From positions 248,001 through 312,000 of the forward strand of contig NZ_JAJIRP010000001.1 in assembly GCF_025717555.1 (NCBI RefSeq): DNA of 64,000 bases, in the 5' to 3' direction. Of this stretch, positions 32,864 through 41,460 are shown one piece after another. Each line of letters opens with the position of its first letter. Within the stretch, counting starts at the first letter, position 1. A program made the translations under genes and the position numbers. The notes under the pieces were generated by a model. It was not told the origin of the DNA and did no database searches. It saw only the letters and a program-made list of their open reading frames with translations. The stretch is from Paucibacter sp. B2R-40. Lineage in GTDB: Bacteria; Pseudomonadota; Gammaproteobacteria; Burkholderiales; Burkholderiaceae_C.

Positions 32864-33028
32864 TTACCACCCACCCTTGGGCGATGGGTCTGTAGGCGAA
32901 GCTTGAGTTTCGGCATTGCCTTGTGTCGCGCCTCCGCTTACCAAGTGCAGCAATTGCGCGTCGATTTCCACCGGGGCTTGGTTTGGAGTGGCCTGAGAAG
33001 TCATGGACTGAGTTTGTTCGTTTTGCAT
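32864..33028 (-). CDS. Double-glycine leader peptide, putative secreted signal or bacteriocin
   Basis: A short gene of 54 codons, read directly from the sequence. It encodes a 33-residue leader ending LLHLVSGG and a 21-residue core starting ATQGNAETQ and ending SPKGGW. The leader has the pattern used by C39 exporters: hydrophobic residues at -12 (Ile), -7 (Leu) and -4 (Val), and Gly at -2 and -1. GGAA lies 6 nt before the ATG at 33028. The core has no Cys and is small, polar and Pro-rich, so it is more like a signal peptide than a pore-forming class II bacteriocin. It lies between luxR and the HlyD/ABC genes on the same strand. Confidence 0.78.
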   Translation of the reverse strand: MQNEQTQSMTSQATPNQAPVEIDAQLLHLVSGGATQGNAETQASPTDPSPKGGW

Positions 33029-33072
33029 GGCTGATTCCGATTAAGAGGAGTGCGCGTTATCGGCACAGGGTG

Positions 33073-33078
33073 ATTGCA
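33073..33078 (-). promoter_or_regulatory. Candidate -10 of the peptide promoter
   Basis: TGCAAT on the minus strand agrees with TATAAT at four of six positions. It starts 24 bp after the lux-box end, within one base of the place expected when a LuxR site replaces the -35 element. Confidence 0.35.
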
Positions 33079-33101
33079 GCAGGAGCAGCGCAGTTTGGTA
33101 A

Positions 33102-33117
33102 CTGTCAACTCTTACAG
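33102..33117. promoter_or_regulatory. lux-box-like site upstream of the peptide gene
   Basis: CTGTCAACTCTTACAG, that is CTGT-N8-ACAG, has the same half-sites and spacing as the Vibrio fischeri lux box core. It lies 73 bp before the peptide start and just after the luxR stop, and matches the site at 33910-33925 in 12 of 16 bases. Confidence 0.7.
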
Positions 33118-33133
33118 GGAGGCCCCAGCCGGC

Positions 33134-33847
33134 TCAGCGTATCAAGCCTAGCCGCATCGCCTTTAGTACGGCTTGATGCTTGTTATTGCAATCAAGCTTG
33201 CGCATTGCATTGCTGAGATGCAGCACCGCAGTGCGTTCGCTGATGCTCAATATGGCTCCCACCTCCCAGGCAGTCTTGCCGTCCATGGTCCAGCGCAAGG
33301 CCTCTAACTCTCTTGGCGTCAGATGGGGGCGGTCGAGTTGCTGCTCGGGCGGTAACAGGACTCGCAGCGCCGTATCTACGGCATGTACGGCAAACAACTG
33401 CATGTCCGCAACCAGACGCGTCAGTTGTGCGGCGTCCGACGGAAGATCGGCGCTGCGATCCATACCGAGAACAAAGTGCCGGCCCTCGGGTAAATGCAAG
33501 GCGAGACAGACACCGGTTCGATAACCGAATCGAGCCTGCACCTCCCAAAGATGCCCGGCGTTCTTGTTCACATAGGTTCGCTGGTCCCAAACAATGGGCA
33601 CGCTTTGTCGTTTGCAATGCTGCATGACGGGATCGAGCGATGCCAGAGATGGATCACTCCAGGCGTCCTTGAAGCCGGGTGGGCAGTTGTCAATATTGAT
33701 GAAATCAGACCGCCCCAGCGAATGGTCCACCACGGTCATGGCCGAGAAATTGTCAAAGCCCATGGCCTTGGTGAAGTGCTCCAACTCATTGGCGAACACA
33801 TCCCGACTCCGAGCTTCAAGCACCGATTGGTATCGCCCGTCTAACAT
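33134..33847 (-). CDS. LuxR-family regulator with autoinducer-binding domain
   Basis: A 237-residue regulator. The N-terminal autoinducer domain keeps DP in LASLDPVMQH, the Trp in VPIVWDQ and the Gly in FGYRTGV, but lacks the usual YPxxW-Y segment (here NCPPGFKDAW), so ligand choice may differ from classic AHL receptors. The C-terminal helix-turn-helix runs LTPRELEALRWTMDGKTAWEVG to LSNAMRKLDCNNKHQAV. The ATG at 33847 was preferred because GGAGG precedes it. No luxI is in the window, so it is a LuxR solo as far as seen. It lies directly upstream of the peptide gene. Confidence 0.88.
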   Translation of the reverse strand: MLDGRYQSVLEARSRDVFANELEHFTKAMGFDNFSAMTVVDHSLGRSDFINIDNCPPGFKDAWSDPSLASLDPVMQHCKRQSVPIVWDQRTYVNKNAGHLWEVQARFGYRTGVCLALHLPEGRHFVLGMDRSADLPSDAAQLTRLVADMQLFAVHAVDTALRVLLPPEQQLDRPHLTPRELEALRWTMDGKTAWEVGAILSISERTAVLHLSNAMRKLDCNNKHQAVLKAMRLGLIR

Positions 33848-33909
33848 CGAATCGCCTCCCTCCATGCAAGGCTAGCGCCGATTTGGCGTTTTGCCCATCC
33901 GTTGTCTCC

Positions 33910-33925
33910 CTGACAAGGTTTACAG
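33910..33925. promoter_or_regulatory. lux-box-like site in the luxR/unknown-gene divergent region
   Basis: CTGACAAGGTTTACAG keeps the CTG/CAG ends and agrees with the peptide-promoter site at 12 of 16 positions. It could control luxR itself (63 bp to its start), the divergent gene at 34009 (83 bp), or both. Confidence 0.6.
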
Positions 33926-34008
33926 CTAGCGTGCCATTTGAGCAGCCTGCACACTTAGAGCCAGTTACCCGCGCTTTTCTAGCGCACTTCATTTCTTATA
34001 TCAAAAAT

Positions 34009-34377
34009 ATGACTCCTGCTTGGATTGTGTACGCATGGCCCCGAGTTTTGTGTGAAACCCAGCACGTTCCTGATTTGCAATTGGCGCATTTGAGTACCCA
34101 GGTGTTGGTCGCCGGCGACGGCGAGCACCCAGCCATGGGACAAACCCTGTGGCAAGGGGCCGAGGGGCATGCGGTTGCCGGCGTGGCCTGGGATTGGGTC
34201 AGTCTGCCGGCGGGCTTGGTGGCGATGGTGGACCCGATGGCCTTGATCACCAACCTGCAGTTCGTCAACCACGCAGGGGAGGTGTTGGCGCCCTTGGAGT
34301 CAGCGCGGCAACTGAACGAAATTGTTCATGCGCTGCCTTGGCAATACGAGGTGCAGCGGGCGCTGGGCTTGCATTGA
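34009..34377 (+). CDS. Hypothetical protein divergent from luxR
   Basis: A 122-residue soluble protein beginning MTPAWIVYAWPRVLCE, with Trp and Ala-rich stretches and a C-terminal helix (WQYEVQRALGLH). It has no signal peptide, membrane helix or motif I recognise, and it is clearly not a LuxI-type synthase. The open frame extends upstream to 33883, but the ATG at 34009 leaves room for the shared promoter region. It is followed by a strong hairpin. Its place next to luxR and a lux-box-like site suggests it belongs to the same regulon. Confidence 0.7.
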   Translation: MTPAWIVYAWPRVLCETQHVPDLQLAHLSTQVLVAGDGEHPAMGQTLWQGAEGHAVAGVAWDWVSLPAGLVAMVDPMALITNLQFVNHAGEVLAPLESARQLNEIVHALPWQYEVQRALGLH

Positions 34378-34378
34378 G

Positions 34379-34404
34379 GCAATGGGCAGCGAGCTGCCCA
34401 TTGC
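34379..34404. terminator. Strong hairpin between convergent genes
   Basis: GCAATGGGCAGC (34379-34390) and GCTGCCCATTGC (34393-34404) are perfectly complementary over 12 bp. It lies between the stop of the gene at 34009-34377 and the facing ABC permease gene. There is no clear T run, so it may act as a bidirectional RNA 3' stabiliser or a weak terminator. Confidence 0.6.
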
Positions 34405-34461
34405 TAGGCGACTCGGTTCTGGCTGCCTACCCGCCCTGCGCAGGTTCAGGAGCCCACGGGA

Positions 34462-35667
34462 CTATTTGTGTCCGGCCACGGCCAGTCGCATGGACTTGGC
34501 GACGAACAGCAGGCAGGCCAGCGTCAGCCCCGCCCCCACCAAGACCCCCGGCATCACCTGCGCCCAAGTCAAGGCCTCGCCCTTCAGAACCAGCATCATC
34601 AGCGTGTTCTGGGCCAGTCCTGGTACCCACAAATACCAGGCCGCGTCACCGCCCGGGTTGAGCATGCTCACCATGGGCGCCAGGCCCACCAGCGTGACGA
34701 TCAGGCCGCTGCCGGCCTGCGCCTCTTTGAAGGTCTTGGAGCGAATCGCCATCGCCATCAAGACCGCGCCCAGGCCGGCCGCCAGCGGCAGTTGCAGCAG
34801 CAAAAAGGCGAACACCTCGTACCAACCGAACTGGAACATCGCCTGCAAGCTGTCGCTCCTGAGCAGCCATTGCGCCGGGATGAAGCTCAGGCTGGCCAGC
34901 AGCGCCACCAACAAGCCCAGCAGCGCCACCGCGCCCCATTTGCCCAGCACCAGGGCCAGATGCTGGACCGGGTTCATCAGCAGCGGCTCCAGCGAACCAC
35001 GTTCGCGCTCGCCGGCCGTGCTGTCGAGCGCGGCCGTGAGCGCGCCGTAAAGCACGGCCATGATGATGAACATCGGGATGATGCTGGTGATGCGGGTGGC
35101 GCGGGCCTGGGCGCTGGCCAGGTCACGCTCTTCCACCAAGACCGGCTGCAGCAGTTCGGTCGAGACGCCGCGCAGCGCCATATTCAGCGACGCGCGCTCA
35201 CGGTTGAAGCCGCCGAGCAATCGGCTCAGGCCGCCCAGGCCGGTGCTGGCACGTTGGTTGGCGCTGTCGCTGACCAGCTCCACGGTCGGCTGTTGGCCTG
35301 TCAGCAACTCTTTTTCAAAATCTTTGCCGATGACCAGCACCGGCTCCAGCAATTTGGTGTTGCGCAGCTGGCTCTCATAGTCGGCCGGGGCCGCTTTGAT
35401 CGTGTAGGTCTGGCGCTCCAGATAGTTGCGCAGCGTCGGTGCGTGTTCGATGCCGGCCACCATCACTTCGCGCTTGTCTGCGCGTTCTTCCAGCGAGGAG
35501 ATAAAGCCTGACAGCGCCAACAACAATAGCGGCCCCATCAGCACCGCCGGCACCATCAGGCGCAGCAGCGTACGGCGGTCGCGCAGCGCGTCCAGCACCT
35601 CTTTGACAAAGACGATCCAGAAATTCTTGCCCATACTTGCTTGTTGCTTTGCTTGCAGTTGTTTCAT
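34462..35667 (-). CDS. ABC-2 type permease, NatB-like
   Basis: A 401-residue membrane subunit of the NatB type. One helix lies near residue 35, followed by a large extracytoplasmic segment (about residues 60-190), then five helices in the second half, with the family signature STAGERERGSLEPLLMNPV near residue 218. With the ATP-binding protein it would form an exporter, often sodium or drug linked. Its ATG overlaps the ATPase stop by 4 bp (ATGA), so the two are co-translated. Confidence 0.9.
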   Translation of the reverse strand: MKQLQAKQQASMGKNFWIVFVKEVLDALRDRRTLLRLMVPAVLMGPLLLLALSGFISSLEERADKREVMVAGIEHAPTLRNYLERQTYTIKAAPADYESQLRNTKLLEPVLVIGKDFEKELLTGQQPTVELVSDSANQRASTGLGGLSRLLGGFNRERASLNMALRGVSTELLQPVLVEERDLASAQARATRITSIIPMFIIMAVLYGALTAALDSTAGERERGSLEPLLMNPVQHLALVLGKWGAVALLGLLVALLASLSFIPAQWLLRSDSLQAMFQFGWYEVFAFLLLQLPLAAGLGAVLMAMAIRSKTFKEAQAGSGLIVTLVGLAPMVSMLNPGGDAAWYLWVPGLAQNTLMMLVLKGEALTWAQVMPGVLVGAGLTLACLLFVAKSMRLAVAGHK

Positions 35668-36455
35668 GCCGCAACTCCTGCCTGTTCCTGGCTGAAAGCC
35701 AGTTTGACGAAAGCGTCTTCGAACTTGCGCTCGCCGGCTTGTTCAAGCAGTTGCTCGACCGAGCCTTCGGCCACGCTGCGCCCATTCGCCACGATGACGA
35801 CGTGTTCGCACAGCTGCTCCACCTCCTGCATGATGTGGGTCGAGAAAATGATGCATTTGCTGCCGCCCGCTGCCGAGCACAGATGGCGCAGCGCCTCGCG
35901 CAGCGAGCGGGTGGCCAGCACATCGAGGCCATTGGTTGGCTCGTCCAACACGATATTGGCGGGGTCATGCACCAGGGCTCTGGCCAGTGCCGTCTTCATC
36001 CGCTCCCCCTGGCTGAAACCTTCGGCACGGCGGTCGAGAATCTTGCCCATGTCCAAGAGCTTGGCCAGTTCCTCGGCGCGCGCATTCGCCGCGCCTTCTT
36101 CCATGCCCTGCAAGCGGCCGAAGTAGATGATGTTTTCGCGTGCCGACAGACGCGGGTAGAGGCCATGGGCGTCGCCCAGAATACCCATGCGTGCCAGGGC
36201 CTGGCGGGGCTGCTCGGCCACTTTGATGGTGTCGACGGTGATGCTGCCGCTGTCCGGCGTGAACAAGCCACCCAACATGCGCAGCGTGGTGGTCTTGCCG
36301 GCGCCATTGGGGCCGAGCAAGCCGGTGATGCGACCGTCGGGCGCGTCCACCGTCACCGCCTTGACCGCCTGCACCAGCAGCTTGGCCGGGCGCTTGAGCA
36401 GCGAGCCGCCACTTTTGGCGATGAACTGTTTGCTGACGTTCTCGATCTGAATCAT
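35664..36455 (-). CDS. ABC transporter ATP-binding protein, NatA-like
   Basis: A 263-residue ATPase with Walker A GPNGAGKTTT near residue 50, signature FSQGERMKTALARAL (a variant of LSGGQ, as in NatA-type proteins), and Walker B IVLDEPTNGLD. A 20-residue insertion before Walker A (SLLKRPAKLLVQAVKAV) is common in this subgroup. It is paired with the NatB-like permease, and its start overlaps the stop of the secreted hydrolase gene by 4 bp, so the three form a tight operon. Confidence 0.92.
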   Translation of the reverse strand: MIQIENVSKQFIAKSGGSLLKRPAKLLVQAVKAVTVDAPDGRITGLLGPNGAGKTTTLRMLGGLFTPDSGSITVDTIKVAEQPRQALARMGILGDAHGLYPRLSARENIIYFGRLQGMEEGAANARAEELAKLLDMGKILDRRAEGFSQGERMKTALARALVHDPANIVLDEPTNGLDVLATRSLREALRHLCSAAGGSKCIIFSTHIMQEVEQLCEHVVIVANGRSVAEGSVEQLLEQAGERKFEDAFVKLAFSQEQAGVAA

Positions 36456-38005
36456 GGCTGCACCTTGGCGGCTGACGTGCTACTGGCCTGCACCGGCAGG
36501 AAGGCGCCGGGGCGCGGAATCTTGGCTGCGCAGGCCGCGTCTTGCGGCAGCGCCAGCGCATCGGTCTTGGCGTCCACAAAGCGGAACAGCAACTCGCGTA
36601 TGCAGCCCACGCCCATCACGCCGTGGCCGGCCTCGGGCACGACGATGTGCTGTACCAGCTTGGCGTTGGTGGCGCCCAAGGCCTTGGCCGCGCGCTCGCC
36701 GTGGCGCGGCGGTGTGGCCGGGTCGGCGCCGCCGCTGAGCAGCAGTACCGGCGAGGCGGTCGGCGGCATGCTGAAGAAGGCCGGCGCGATCTGGGCGCGT
36801 GGCCATGACTGGCAAACCTGGGTGTAAAGCCTTGCGTCATCGCGGCCAAAGTCAGCACCGGGCAGGTCGGCGCTTTTCTCCAAGCGCGGCACGTCCTCTG
36901 CGCAGACGACCGAGAAATGCATGCCCATGGCAAGCCGGCTTGACTTGCCGCTGGCCAGGGCACCACTCAGGCCCATCAAGCCCTCCAAACGCCCTTGATG
37001 GGCGGCATGGATGGCCGCGGGCAGGGCAGCCGCCAAAGCCGGTGAATACAGCGGCAAACGTACGCTGCGCAGCAGCATCTCCCGGCTCAGTGTGAAGCTC
37101 TCTGGCTGGCCGGTCAGCGGGTGCATGACGCTGACTTGGCGCGGCATGCTTTGCAAGAGGGCGGCCCATTCCTGGCGCAGCTTTGGAAACAGCTGCTGGC
37201 AAGCCGGCTCTTGTTCGCAGGCCAGCAAGCTGGCGTCGAGAGCGGCCTGGCCATCGGTCGAGAAGCTGGCCGGCAAGACCATATCGGGCGGCGCCACGCC
37301 GTCCAGCACGGTGCGGCGCACCTGCGCCGGGAACAGACGCAAATACTCCAGCGCGGCGCGCGTACCGTAGCTGCCGCCGATCAGATTCCATTGCGGTGCG
37401 CCGAGGGCTGCGCGCACGGCCTCGAAGTCCTGCATGGCAATCGTGGTCGAGTAAAAGCGCATATCGCCATGCGGCAACTTGGCCAACGCCAAGCGGCAAG
37501 TCTCTAGCCGTTTGAACTGTGCGCTCGCGTCCAAGGCCTCGGCGATAGGCAGATCGCGGTCGTCGGCGCATTGCAGCGGCGCCGACTTGCCGGTGCCGCG
37601 CTGGTCGATGAAGACGATGTCGCGGCGGTTGTTCAGCCGCGCCAGCCGACTCATCACCATCGGCGCCACGGCCATGGCGCTCTGGCCGGGGCCGCCCGCC
37701 AGCATCAAGACCGGGTCAGGCTGCTTGTTGCGTGCCATCGCCGGGACCACCAGGAAGTGGATATCGATCTGCGTGCCGCCCGGCTCGGCCGGGTTCAGCG
37801 GGCGCTTGATATGGCCGCATTGCAACTCATTGGGCATGCCCTCGATGCGGCAGGGGCTGGTGCCGCTGCTGGGCGGACTCGTGGCTGAATGGGCGGGATT
37901 GCTCGCGGTAGTGAGCGCGATGGCGAGGGCGATGCCGGCCGTCGCAGCGATCCGCGCACCCTGGCGTAGCAGGCCGGAGGGTCGTGTTGGTATTCGGTCT
38001 GTCAT
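36452..38005 (-). CDS. Secreted alpha/beta hydrolase of the tripeptidyl/proline-aminopeptidase type
   Basis: A 517-residue exported hydrolase. A long signal sequence ends near SNPAHSATS (about residue 42). The oxyanion loop LAGGPGQSA, the nucleophile elbow GGSYGTRA, the Asp region SGGADPATPP and the catalytic His in PEAGHGVMG are all present, as in the TAP/SCO7095 peptidases that trim N-terminal residues from peptides. It heads the operon with NatA/NatB-like genes. A role in peptide degradation or detoxification is inferred. The long N-terminal region before the hydrophobic stretch might allow a later start. Confidence 0.85.
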   Translation of the reverse strand: MTDRIPTRPSGLLRQGARIAATAGIALAIALTTASNPAHSATSPPSSGTSPCRIEGMPNELQCGHIKRPLNPAEPGGTQIDIHFLVVPAMARNKQPDPVLMLAGGPGQSAMAVAPMVMSRLARLNNRRDIVFIDQRGTGKSAPLQCADDRDLPIAEALDASAQFKRLETCRLALAKLPHGDMRFYSTTIAMQDFEAVRAALGAPQWNLIGGSYGTRAALEYLRLFPAQVRRTVLDGVAPPDMVLPASFSTDGQAALDASLLACEQEPACQQLFPKLRQEWAALLQSMPRQVSVMHPLTGQPESFTLSREMLLRSVRLPLYSPALAAALPAAIHAAHQGRLEGLMGLSGALASGKSSRLAMGMHFSVVCAEDVPRLEKSADLPGADFGRDDARLYTQVCQSWPRAQIAPAFFSMPPTASPVLLLSGGADPATPPRHGERAAKALGATNAKLVQHIVVPEAGHGVMGVGCIRELLFRFVDAKTDALALPQDAACAAKIPRPGAFLPVQASSTSAAKVQP

Positions 38006-38143
38006 AGATATCCGTTCTCCGAGAACATGTGGTGCAGAACTGGAGCGGATTATGGGCAGCGCCAGCGGCGCAAACGGGCTCGAAGCGGCGAACGGCGAAT
38101 TGCGCCGTTGAATGGCAGTCCGCCAGGCTTGGCCGGCGCCGCC

Positions 38144-38962
38144 TCAGTCGGTGGCTGAGCGCAGCGCCATGTTGGCCAAGCGCAGCAGCAGCCACAGCAG
38201 CAGCAGCGGGAACACCAAGGTCTGCAATAGAAAGGCAACGATCAAGTTCACGACATCGCTGACCGCCTTGTCGGCCGCCAACTGCATGCGTTCCGCATAG
38301 GCCCGAACATCCGGCAGCGTAGCTGCGCGTTTGAGCTTGTCAAAGGCCGACTCAGTGGCCGGGGCGTTGGCTTGCTGCACCGAAGCGGCCTGGCGCCCCA
38401 ACTCGCCGGCGGTGTTGGCGATGCCTTGCTGGCTGGCTTGGTAGTTGTCGGCCAACAAATGCCGGAAGGCCAGATCGCTGCCCAGGATGGTCAGCGGTAC
38501 GGCAAAGCGCAATACCAGCAAGGCGATCAAGAGCGTGCGGGCATAGCCCGGCAGCCTGCGGCGCTGCCAGACGGCCCAGCCAGTGCCGAATGCCATCAGC
38601 GTCAGCGCCGCGCTGACCCAGGCGTTGCCGCCGAGCGAGATCAATACTTTTTGCACGCCGAAGGACACCGAGGCCCCCAGCATCAGCGTTGAGAACTGCT
38701 CGATCAGATCATTGATGGGGTCCAGCGCCTGGCCGGGAGCGAGCGTCAGGCCGACGCCCAGCGGCTGCAACGACACGGTCGTTTCCTGCAGCGTCGAGAT
38801 CACGGCGTTGAGCGTGCGCGCGGTGGCAAAGGTGATCAAGGCACGTTTCAAGCCCGCGTCGACGCGCGCGCTGGCCATCGCGTCCAGCTGCGGCAGCCAA
38901 GCCAGGGCGGCGCTGGCGAGCAGGGCAAGGATGATCAAGAGGCGGTGATGGGGCGACGACAT
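38144..38962 (-). CDS. Multi-pass membrane protein of unknown function
   Basis: A 272-residue protein with an N-terminal helix (HRLLIILALLASAALAWLP), an amphipathic region, central helices at about residues 90-165, and two C-terminal helices ending in LLLWLLLRLANMALRS. A soluble Ala/Gln-rich segment near residues 185-235 looks coiled-coil. The start at 38962 is a choice; an ATG at 39010 would add 16 residues. No recognised domain. The gene stands alone, between the hydrolase operon and pspC. Confidence 0.6.
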   Translation of the reverse strand: MSSPHHRLLIILALLASAALAWLPQLDAMASARVDAGLKRALITFATARTLNAVISTLQETTVSLQPLGVGLTLAPGQALDPINDLIEQFSTLMLGASVSFGVQKVLISLGGNAWVSAALTLMAFGTGWAVWQRRRLPGYARTLLIALLVLRFAVPLTILGSDLAFRHLLADNYQASQQGIANTAGELGRQAASVQQANAPATESAFDKLKRAATLPDVRAYAERMQLAADKAVSDVVNLIVAFLLQTLVFPLLLLWLLLRLANMALRSATD

Positions 38963-39128
38963 TTTCAAAGCATAAGCGATGATTTCAGCGGCATGGGCAA
39001 GTTTACGCATGCATATCGTGCGCCTGGCCGCCAAGTTCAGCCAGGCGTAACAGCAGTTCGTCGCAACTTGCAAACAGTACGTGCAGGCCCCACGTTAAGC
39101 TACGTCCATCACTTTGTAGGAGCAAGCA

Positions 39129-39482
39129 ATGTCTGACAGCATCGAGCTGGATAAATTGGCTGAATTGCATCAGCGCGGTGTGTTGACCGCCGAAGAATTC
39201 GCCCGCGCCAAAGAGCGCCTCCTGGGTGGCGCTGGCACCGGTTCGTCCTCGACCACGTCCGGCTATGGCGCCACGCGCAGCGCCGCAGCGGGCGGCATCA
39301 ACGAGCTGCGGCGCAGCGTTGATGACCGCTGGATCGGCGGTGTCTGCGGTGGCATTGCCAGGTTGACCGGCATCGAGTCTTGGCTTTGCCGCTTGCTGCT
39401 GACGGTGCTGGCGCTGTTTGCCGGCTCCGGTGTGCTGGTCTACATCCTTTTGTGGATCTTCGTGCCCGAACAAGAGGCCTGA
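39129..39482 (+). CDS. PspC-domain protein with SHOCT-like N-terminus
   Basis: A 117-residue protein. The first 35 residues (LDKLAELHQRGVLTAEEFARAKERLL) form a SHOCT-type short helical domain, and residues 60-115 are a PspC domain: RRSVDDRWIGGVCGGIARL, then a hydrophobic helix LLLTVLALFAGSGVLVYILLW. PspC proteins sense envelope stress at the inner membrane. GGAG 9 nt upstream supports the start. No pspA or pspB is nearby. Confidence 0.88.
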   Translation: MSDSIELDKLAELHQRGVLTAEEFARAKERLLGGAGTGSSSTTSGYGATRSAAAGGINELRRSVDDRWIGGVCGGIARLTGIESWLCRLLLTVLALFAGSGVLVYILLWIFVPEQEA

Positions 39483-39493
39483 GTCGCCAGTCG

Positions 39494-40183
39494 CTAGCCA
39501 CTGACCAAGCCGTCGATCACCTGGATCGTGCGGTCGCAGCGTGCGGCCAAGGTGGGGTTGTGTGTCACGAACAGCACGGCCGTGCCCTGCTGCTGGTTGA
39601 CGCGGCGCAGCAGCTCGAACACCGCATCGGCGCTTTTGCTGTCCAGGTTGCCGGTCGGTTCATCGGCCAAGAGCAGGGCAGGCTTCATCGCCAGCGCGCG
39701 TGCCACGGCCACACGCTGTTGCTGGCCGCCACTCAAGTTGCCGGCCAAGTTGTCTTGCCAGGGCGTCAAGCCGACGCTGGCAATCAGCTCCAATGCACGC
39801 TGGTGCATCTCGGCGTTAGGAAAGCCGGCCGCACCCAACATCGGCATCATCACGTTCTCCAGCGCGGTGAATGCGGTGATCAGGTGGTGGTACTGGAATA
39901 CAAAACCGATGCTGTGGCCGCGCAGCCGGGTCAGCGCGCGGTCGTCCAAATGGGTGGTTTCTACGCCATGAATCGCCAGGCTGCCGCTGCTCGGCCGGTC
40001 CAGCAGGCCGACGATATTGAGCAGCGTGCTTTTGCCCGAGCCCGAGGGCCCCATCACGGCGCAGAACTCACCCTTGTGCAGGCTCAGGTCGATGCCATGC
40101 AGCACTTCGGTCTCGATCGGCGTGCCGGGGTTGAAGACCTTGCGCACGCCATGCAGCTGCACCACCACCTCGGTGCTCGTCAT
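39494..40183 (-). CDS. ABC transporter ATP-binding protein, LolD/MacB type
   Basis: A 229-residue ATPase with Walker [10 protein letters not shown] near residue 41, LSGGQQQR and [11 protein letters not shown], as in the LolD/MacB/FtsE group. The ATG at 40183 was chosen over an in-frame GTG at 40204 that would overlap the permease. It closes the three-gene set adaptor-permease-ATPase, a MacAB-like efflux system split into separate permease and ATPase. Confidence 0.9.
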   Translation of the reverse strand: MTSTEVVVQLHGVRKVFNPGTPIETEVLHGIDLSLHKGEFCAVMGPSGSGKSTLLNIVGLLDRPSSGSLAIHGVETTHLDDRALTRLRGHSIGFVFQYHHLITAFTALENVMMPMLGAAGFPNAEMHQRALELIASVGLTPWQDNLAGNLSGGQQQRVAVARALAMKPALLLADEPTGNLDSKSADAVFELLRRVNQQQGTAVLFVTHNPTLAARCDRTIQVIDGLVSG

Positions 40184-40196
40184 GTTGCTGCCCGGC

Positions 40197-41447
40197 TCAG
40201 CCACGGATCGCCACCACGGGGTCTAGTCTTGCCGCACGCAGGGCCGGCGCAAATGCAGCGAGCAAACCCGTCAGCGTGGCCAAGAGCAGCGCGGCGCCAA
40301 ACAGCTGCGGATCGAACACCAGCGGAAACAGCGGCGTGCCATCGGCATTGCGTGCATATTGTTGCCACAGCCACAAGGCGAGGGCGCCGATGGAGCTGCC
40401 CAGCAGCGAGCCGCCCAAGCCCAGCAGCCCGCCTTGCAGCAGAAAGACGCGCAGTATCTGCGCCTGTGAAATACCCATCGCACGCAGAATGCCGATCTCG
40501 CGCGATTTCTGCACCACCACCACGACCAGCACGCTGGCGATGCCAAAGGCTACCGAGAGCCCGACAAAAAAGCGGATCGCCGTGTTCGCGGTGGTTTGCG
40601 CGCTGATGGCCGAGAAGAACTGCGCACTCGATTTGATCCAGCTGTCGGCCTGCACGCCGGTGTTGGCCGCGATCGACTGCGCTATCCGCTCGGCCGCGTA
40701 GACATCGCGCACCGTCACGTCCAGGCTGGTGACGCCGCCGGGCAGGCCCAGCAGGCTTTGGGCGGTATGGCGCGCCACAAAGGTGCTGCGTTGATTGGCG
40801 CCTTTGTTACCAAGATCGAAGATGCCGATGATGGTCAAGGTACTGGCCTGCGCGTTTTCCGAGTTGGCGGTCGACAGGCGCAGCTTGTCACCGATGTCAA
40901 CGCCCAGATCGGTGGCCAGATCGATGCCGATCAAGATGTCCGTGCCGCCGAGATCGGCGCGCCCGCGCACCAGCTTGTCGTTCAAGTCAACGATGCGGTA
41001 ATACAAATCGGGGTCGATGCCGTTGACCGAAATTGCCCGGCTTGCATTGCCGCGCAGCACCAGCGCCGAGCCGCTGCTCAGCGGCGAAACTACCAGCACA
41101 TCGGGCGTGGCACGCACCTGCGCCGCCACCGCCTGCCATTGGTCAATCGACTTGAGCCGCTGCAGCGGCGGCTGGACGATGGCGCCCGGCTGCTCGGTCG
41201 GGCTGGCCGGCCGCAGCGCGCGCGTCACTTCCTGGTGCGGCAACAGCTGAATATGCGCTTGCGCCGTCAACACGCGCCGGATGAAGTTGCCCTGCAACCC
41301 AGCCAGCAAGGCCGACATGAACACGATCACGGCCACGCCTATCGCCACGCCGATGATGATGAACAAGGTCTGCAGCCGCCCTTCACGCAAAAAGCGCAGC
41401 GCGACGATCCATTCGAAAGGCAAGCCGGCGGGCAGTGTGCGGGCCAT
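40197..41447 (-). CDS. ABC transporter permease, FtsX/MacB-like
   Basis: A 416-residue permease: one N-terminal helix ([19 protein letters not shown]), a periplasmic domain of about 200 residues, and three C-terminal helices, the MacB_PCD plus FtsX layout. Typical motifs [13 protein letters not shown] and VAIRG at the end are present. The ATG at 41447 was preferred to 41504 because the latter would overlap the adaptor gene. Together with the neighbours it should export a small molecule or lipid across the envelope with an outer-membrane channel encoded elsewhere. Confidence 0.9.
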   Translation of the reverse strand: MARTLPAGLPFEWIVALRFLREGRLQTLFIIIGVAIGVAVIVFMSALLAGLQGNFIRRVLTAQAHIQLLPHQEVTRALRPASPTEQPGAIVQPPLQRLKSIDQWQAVAAQVRATPDVLVVSPLSSGSALVLRGNASRAISVNGIDPDLYYRIVDLNDKLVRGRADLGGTDILIGIDLATDLGVDIGDKLRLSTANSENAQASTLTIIGIFDLGNKGANQRSTFVARHTAQSLLGLPGGVTSLDVTVRDVYAAERIAQSIAANTGVQADSWIKSSAQFFSAISAQTTANTAIRFFVGLSVAFGIASVLVVVVVQKSREIGILRAMGISQAQILRVFLLQGGLLGLGGSLLGSSIGALALWLWQQYARNADGTPLFPLVFDPQLFGAALLLATLTGLLAAFAPALRAARLDPVVAIRG

Positions 41448-41460
41448 AGGGCTCAGGCCT

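Noticed and set aside
34009-34377. The gene divergent from luxR as a possible autoinducer synthase.
   Set aside because: It is too short and shows none of the conserved LuxI residues (the R-x-x-x-F-x-x-R-x-x-W region or a later ERF-type segment).
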